From assembly GCA_014871385.1 (NCBI GenBank), contig CM026431.1:14417094-14481093 (forward strand): 64,000 bases of DNA, written 5' to 3'. The notes under the pieces were generated by a model, which saw only the letters and a list, made by a program, of their open reading frames with translations, did not search any database and was not told the DNA's origin. Both the position numbers and the translations under genes were made by a program. The stretch's first letter is position 1. Each line of letters starts with the position of its first letter. Shown here piece by piece: positions 61,449 to 64,000 of the stretch. The stretch comes from Ceratodon purpureus. Its lineage: Eukaryota > Streptophyta > Bryopsida > Pseudoditrichales > Ditrichaceae.

Positions 61449-64000
61449 CTAAGGCAGCCAAATTTGATGAAACAATAAACCAAGAAACAAATATATAATC
61501 TAATTGAGTTTAAACATGTCAACAATTGAGTTGATATGATATCCATATTTTAACCAAAGAGTATTTCTAATGTGTTTTGGTTGTAATGTGAAGTAGTGTG
61601 TCGCATATAAAACTCTGCTCAATGGATTTCTGGGATTAATTTTGTGCTACTAATTTTTCATGGAAATTCACTTGTATTATTGCATTTTGTAAAAATATTC
61701 ATCTAAATTTTGCAGCAATTTAGTTGTGAATGCGATATTTAACATATGTTAATACGTATTTTGAAGATAAGGTCAACTTTTATGAATACACTTTTCAAGT
61801 AGGCAAATCACTTCTATAGAATGTATAGAAAGTTTACTATAATTGGAAGAATAAGCTCAGATGACAAACATATCTCAAAGAAAATAGTTATAGTTCAAGA
61901 AAAACAATTAATAAAGTCATATGAACAAAATTGTTTGAATAGATGCATCTCTGTTTCAGGGAAAAAAGTTGAATAAAAAAATGTTCTTTTGTTTAAACAA
62001 GAATGTTTAAGCAAAAATCATTTGAGCAAAAAAATTATGGATGGAAGATTGTAGATGGAAGACTGTAGATAGAACGCTATGAAAAGAAATCATTTTGCAT
62101 ATGTAGTGGCATGCCCAACTTAAACAAATATATTTATTTTCATTTTAAAGATATTCTAATTGCAATCACAAATTGAAGCACGTTTGAAGTTCTAAAACTT
62201 TCAAGTGCTTTTAACCTTACTGCTAGATGGCCTTACATTGTCATTGTCAAGTTTTTGTTTGTACCTTTGAGTGCATGGAGTGCTTCTATCTTCCTCAATA
62301 TCAATATTTAAAACTGGATCTTGTTTACAATTAATATATAGGTCTTTCAGTATTAAAAATAGGCATAGGCATTGCCAAGTAACTAAAGTTGTTGATATAC
62401 ATATCTTCTTTAAATCTATTCAAGATAGCCATAGGAATTAACCAAAATGTACCTTTCATCTAAAAAGCAATAAATATCTTGATTTATTCTCCTCTTAAAA
62501 ACTTCAAAAATTATTCTTAAGTCATTTTTACAAGTATTTGTAGCCACTGACCTTCAAGGTACATAATAATTGTTTGAGTAGTTGTAGAAATCATATTGCA
62601 AAGATATGCTTGTTTGGTAACAAGTTGAAAGCTAAGACATATGGTGTAATAAAAGCCTTCTTCAATAAGAAGAAGGTTGGATAGCTAACTCTTATTACAC
62701 ACGTATTTATGAAGACCCATTGTTAAATTAACAATTGTCAATGTTCCATTAATTTGCCAAAAAAAATACAATACAGTGAATATAATCTAATATAAATTTA
62801 TTTTTATTTTTAAAATTAGAGATTAAAAATGATTTTGTCAAAATGAAATACCTCTTTTGGTGAAGGTAAAGTTGTAGAATACAATCTGTTGTGGATAAAA
62901 TGCAATTACATTTGCACAGAGTCGTTAACAATAATTGATATAATTCTATTTCCCTCTATGCGTAGGTAACGCTCTCTAGATTAAGAAACACTGATGTTTT
63001 TGAACAAAACCACAACACTTTGACCACTTTTGAAAACTTCGACAATCTAGTTATATTCTTTCTGGAATTGAGGACCAAGTGCTACAATGTTGTTGTCATT
63101 TTCAATGTATCTATGAGCTATCGCTAACTAGTGATAACCACTATATGCGCCTTTGATATTAATGACACATACAATAATAGGTCATTTTTCATGTGAAAGT
63201 TTGCAATATTCAACAATGGTGTAGCTAAGATAAAATCTAGAAATGAACTCATTTTTACCACCATTGAATATGGTAGACTAGACCTTCACTATAACATGCA
63301 TATCACCCTTCTTAAACAAAGCCATACCAAAATTCTTTACATCATCTAACATTCAACTTCCTTTCATGTTGTTCAATCTAAGGGCCCACCAAATTCACGG
63401 TGATGGTAGTATATCTCGCTTTATCAAGTAAATCACAATGAACATAGGGATGTTTCACATCTTTGATCTAGTCTCAATTTTCATACCTAAACAAGTTTTT
63501 CCCTTCAAATGTTACATCTCTAGTACCCTCATTGAGATTTTCGACTTAAACAACCAATCTTAGTCTATACTTGGTAGTACCAACACGAGCTATGATAGAA
63601 GAAGACAAAAATTGCAAAAAGAAGATGTGAAAACTATATGAGAGGATACTTGTGCAAGTGAGAGAATGAGGGAATGTTTAATTCATTATATTAAGAAATA
63701 CTACCATACTTCATTAAATGCAGAGCACTATAAACTTAATTGCACTATATTTAAACCAAAATTTTAATCTTACCACTGCATTATCACTTAATAGGGGCTT
63801 CACCTCGGGTGATGAGAGGGGGGAAGGACTTTTCATGAGGGGCACTCGCCAACAAGTTTTAATCACACAAAGTACACAAACTGCACAAAAATGAGTTCTT
63901 CATCCTACAATCTCACTATTTTAATCACACATAACACTTTTGCTTAAGTAGACATGATCACTCAAATATTAAAATTAGAACTAGAACTTACACATTCACG
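61449..64000. other. AT-rich gene-free tail of the window
   Basis: No intact ORF above 60 codons with family features. On the minus strand at about 63000-63600 there are short, stop-interrupted stretches with amino-acid-like composition that may be a decayed coding sequence. Confidence 0.4.

Overview
The window is nuclear DNA of a land plant. Most genes are split by GT-AG introns, and several families are restricted to or typical of plants: the peroxisome anchor APEM9, a phytol-kinase-like enzyme, the thylakoid D1-processing protease CtpA, a malectin/LRR receptor-like protein, an LRR receptor kinase and a plant-type initiator tRNA-Met. GC-richer genic islands separated by long AT-rich spacers, and secreted proteins and a small gene that I cannot place in any flowering-plant family, make a bryophyte (moss) the best guess. 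This is an inference; I cannot name the species.

Layout. 0.7-2.0 kb: RNase H-like protein (+). 3.6-7.0 kb: malectin/LRR receptor-like protein without a kinase (-, 7 exons). 11.1-11.3 kb: complex I subunit NDUFB3 (-). 13.1-15.3 kb: O-methyltransferase (-, 3 exons) with a minisatellite in its second intron and an inverted-repeat pair outside it. 17.4-21.1 kb: LRR receptor kinase (+, 3 exons). 22.6 kb: tRNA-Met initiator (+). 23.9-25.5 kb: serpin (+, 2 exons). 26.0-29.9 kb: CtpA protease (-, 14 exons). 32.3-34.6 kb: APEM9 (+, 6 exons). 35.2-36.5 kb: unrecognised small gene (-, 3 exons). 38.3-38.9 kb: two MITE-like inverted copies. 42.6-43.7 kb: phytol-kinase-like enzyme (+). 44.6-44.8 kb: LYR protein MZM1 (-). 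45.8-54.1 kb: three tandem copies of a gene for a small secreted protein (-). 54.6-55.2 kb: non-autonomous CACTA-type transposon. 55-64 kb: AT-rich, gene-free, repeat-laden DNA with a palindromic element carrying a 27-G run, a TA microsatellite and a pair of direct repeats of about 1.1-1.3 kb that look like LTRs.

The genes form no operon or obvious cluster. Shared themes are organelle upkeep (NDUFB3 and MZM1 in mitochondria, CtpA and the phytol kinase in plastids, APEM9 on peroxisomes) and the cell surface (two LRR/malectin receptors and the secreted array). Exon models were built by hand from splice sites and reading phase. For the receptor-like protein, methyltransferase, receptor kinase, serpin, CtpA, APEM9 and the unknown gene the exons sum to a multiple of three with a continuous frame, which supports the models strongly. 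Transcript ends and promoters are mostly not determined.
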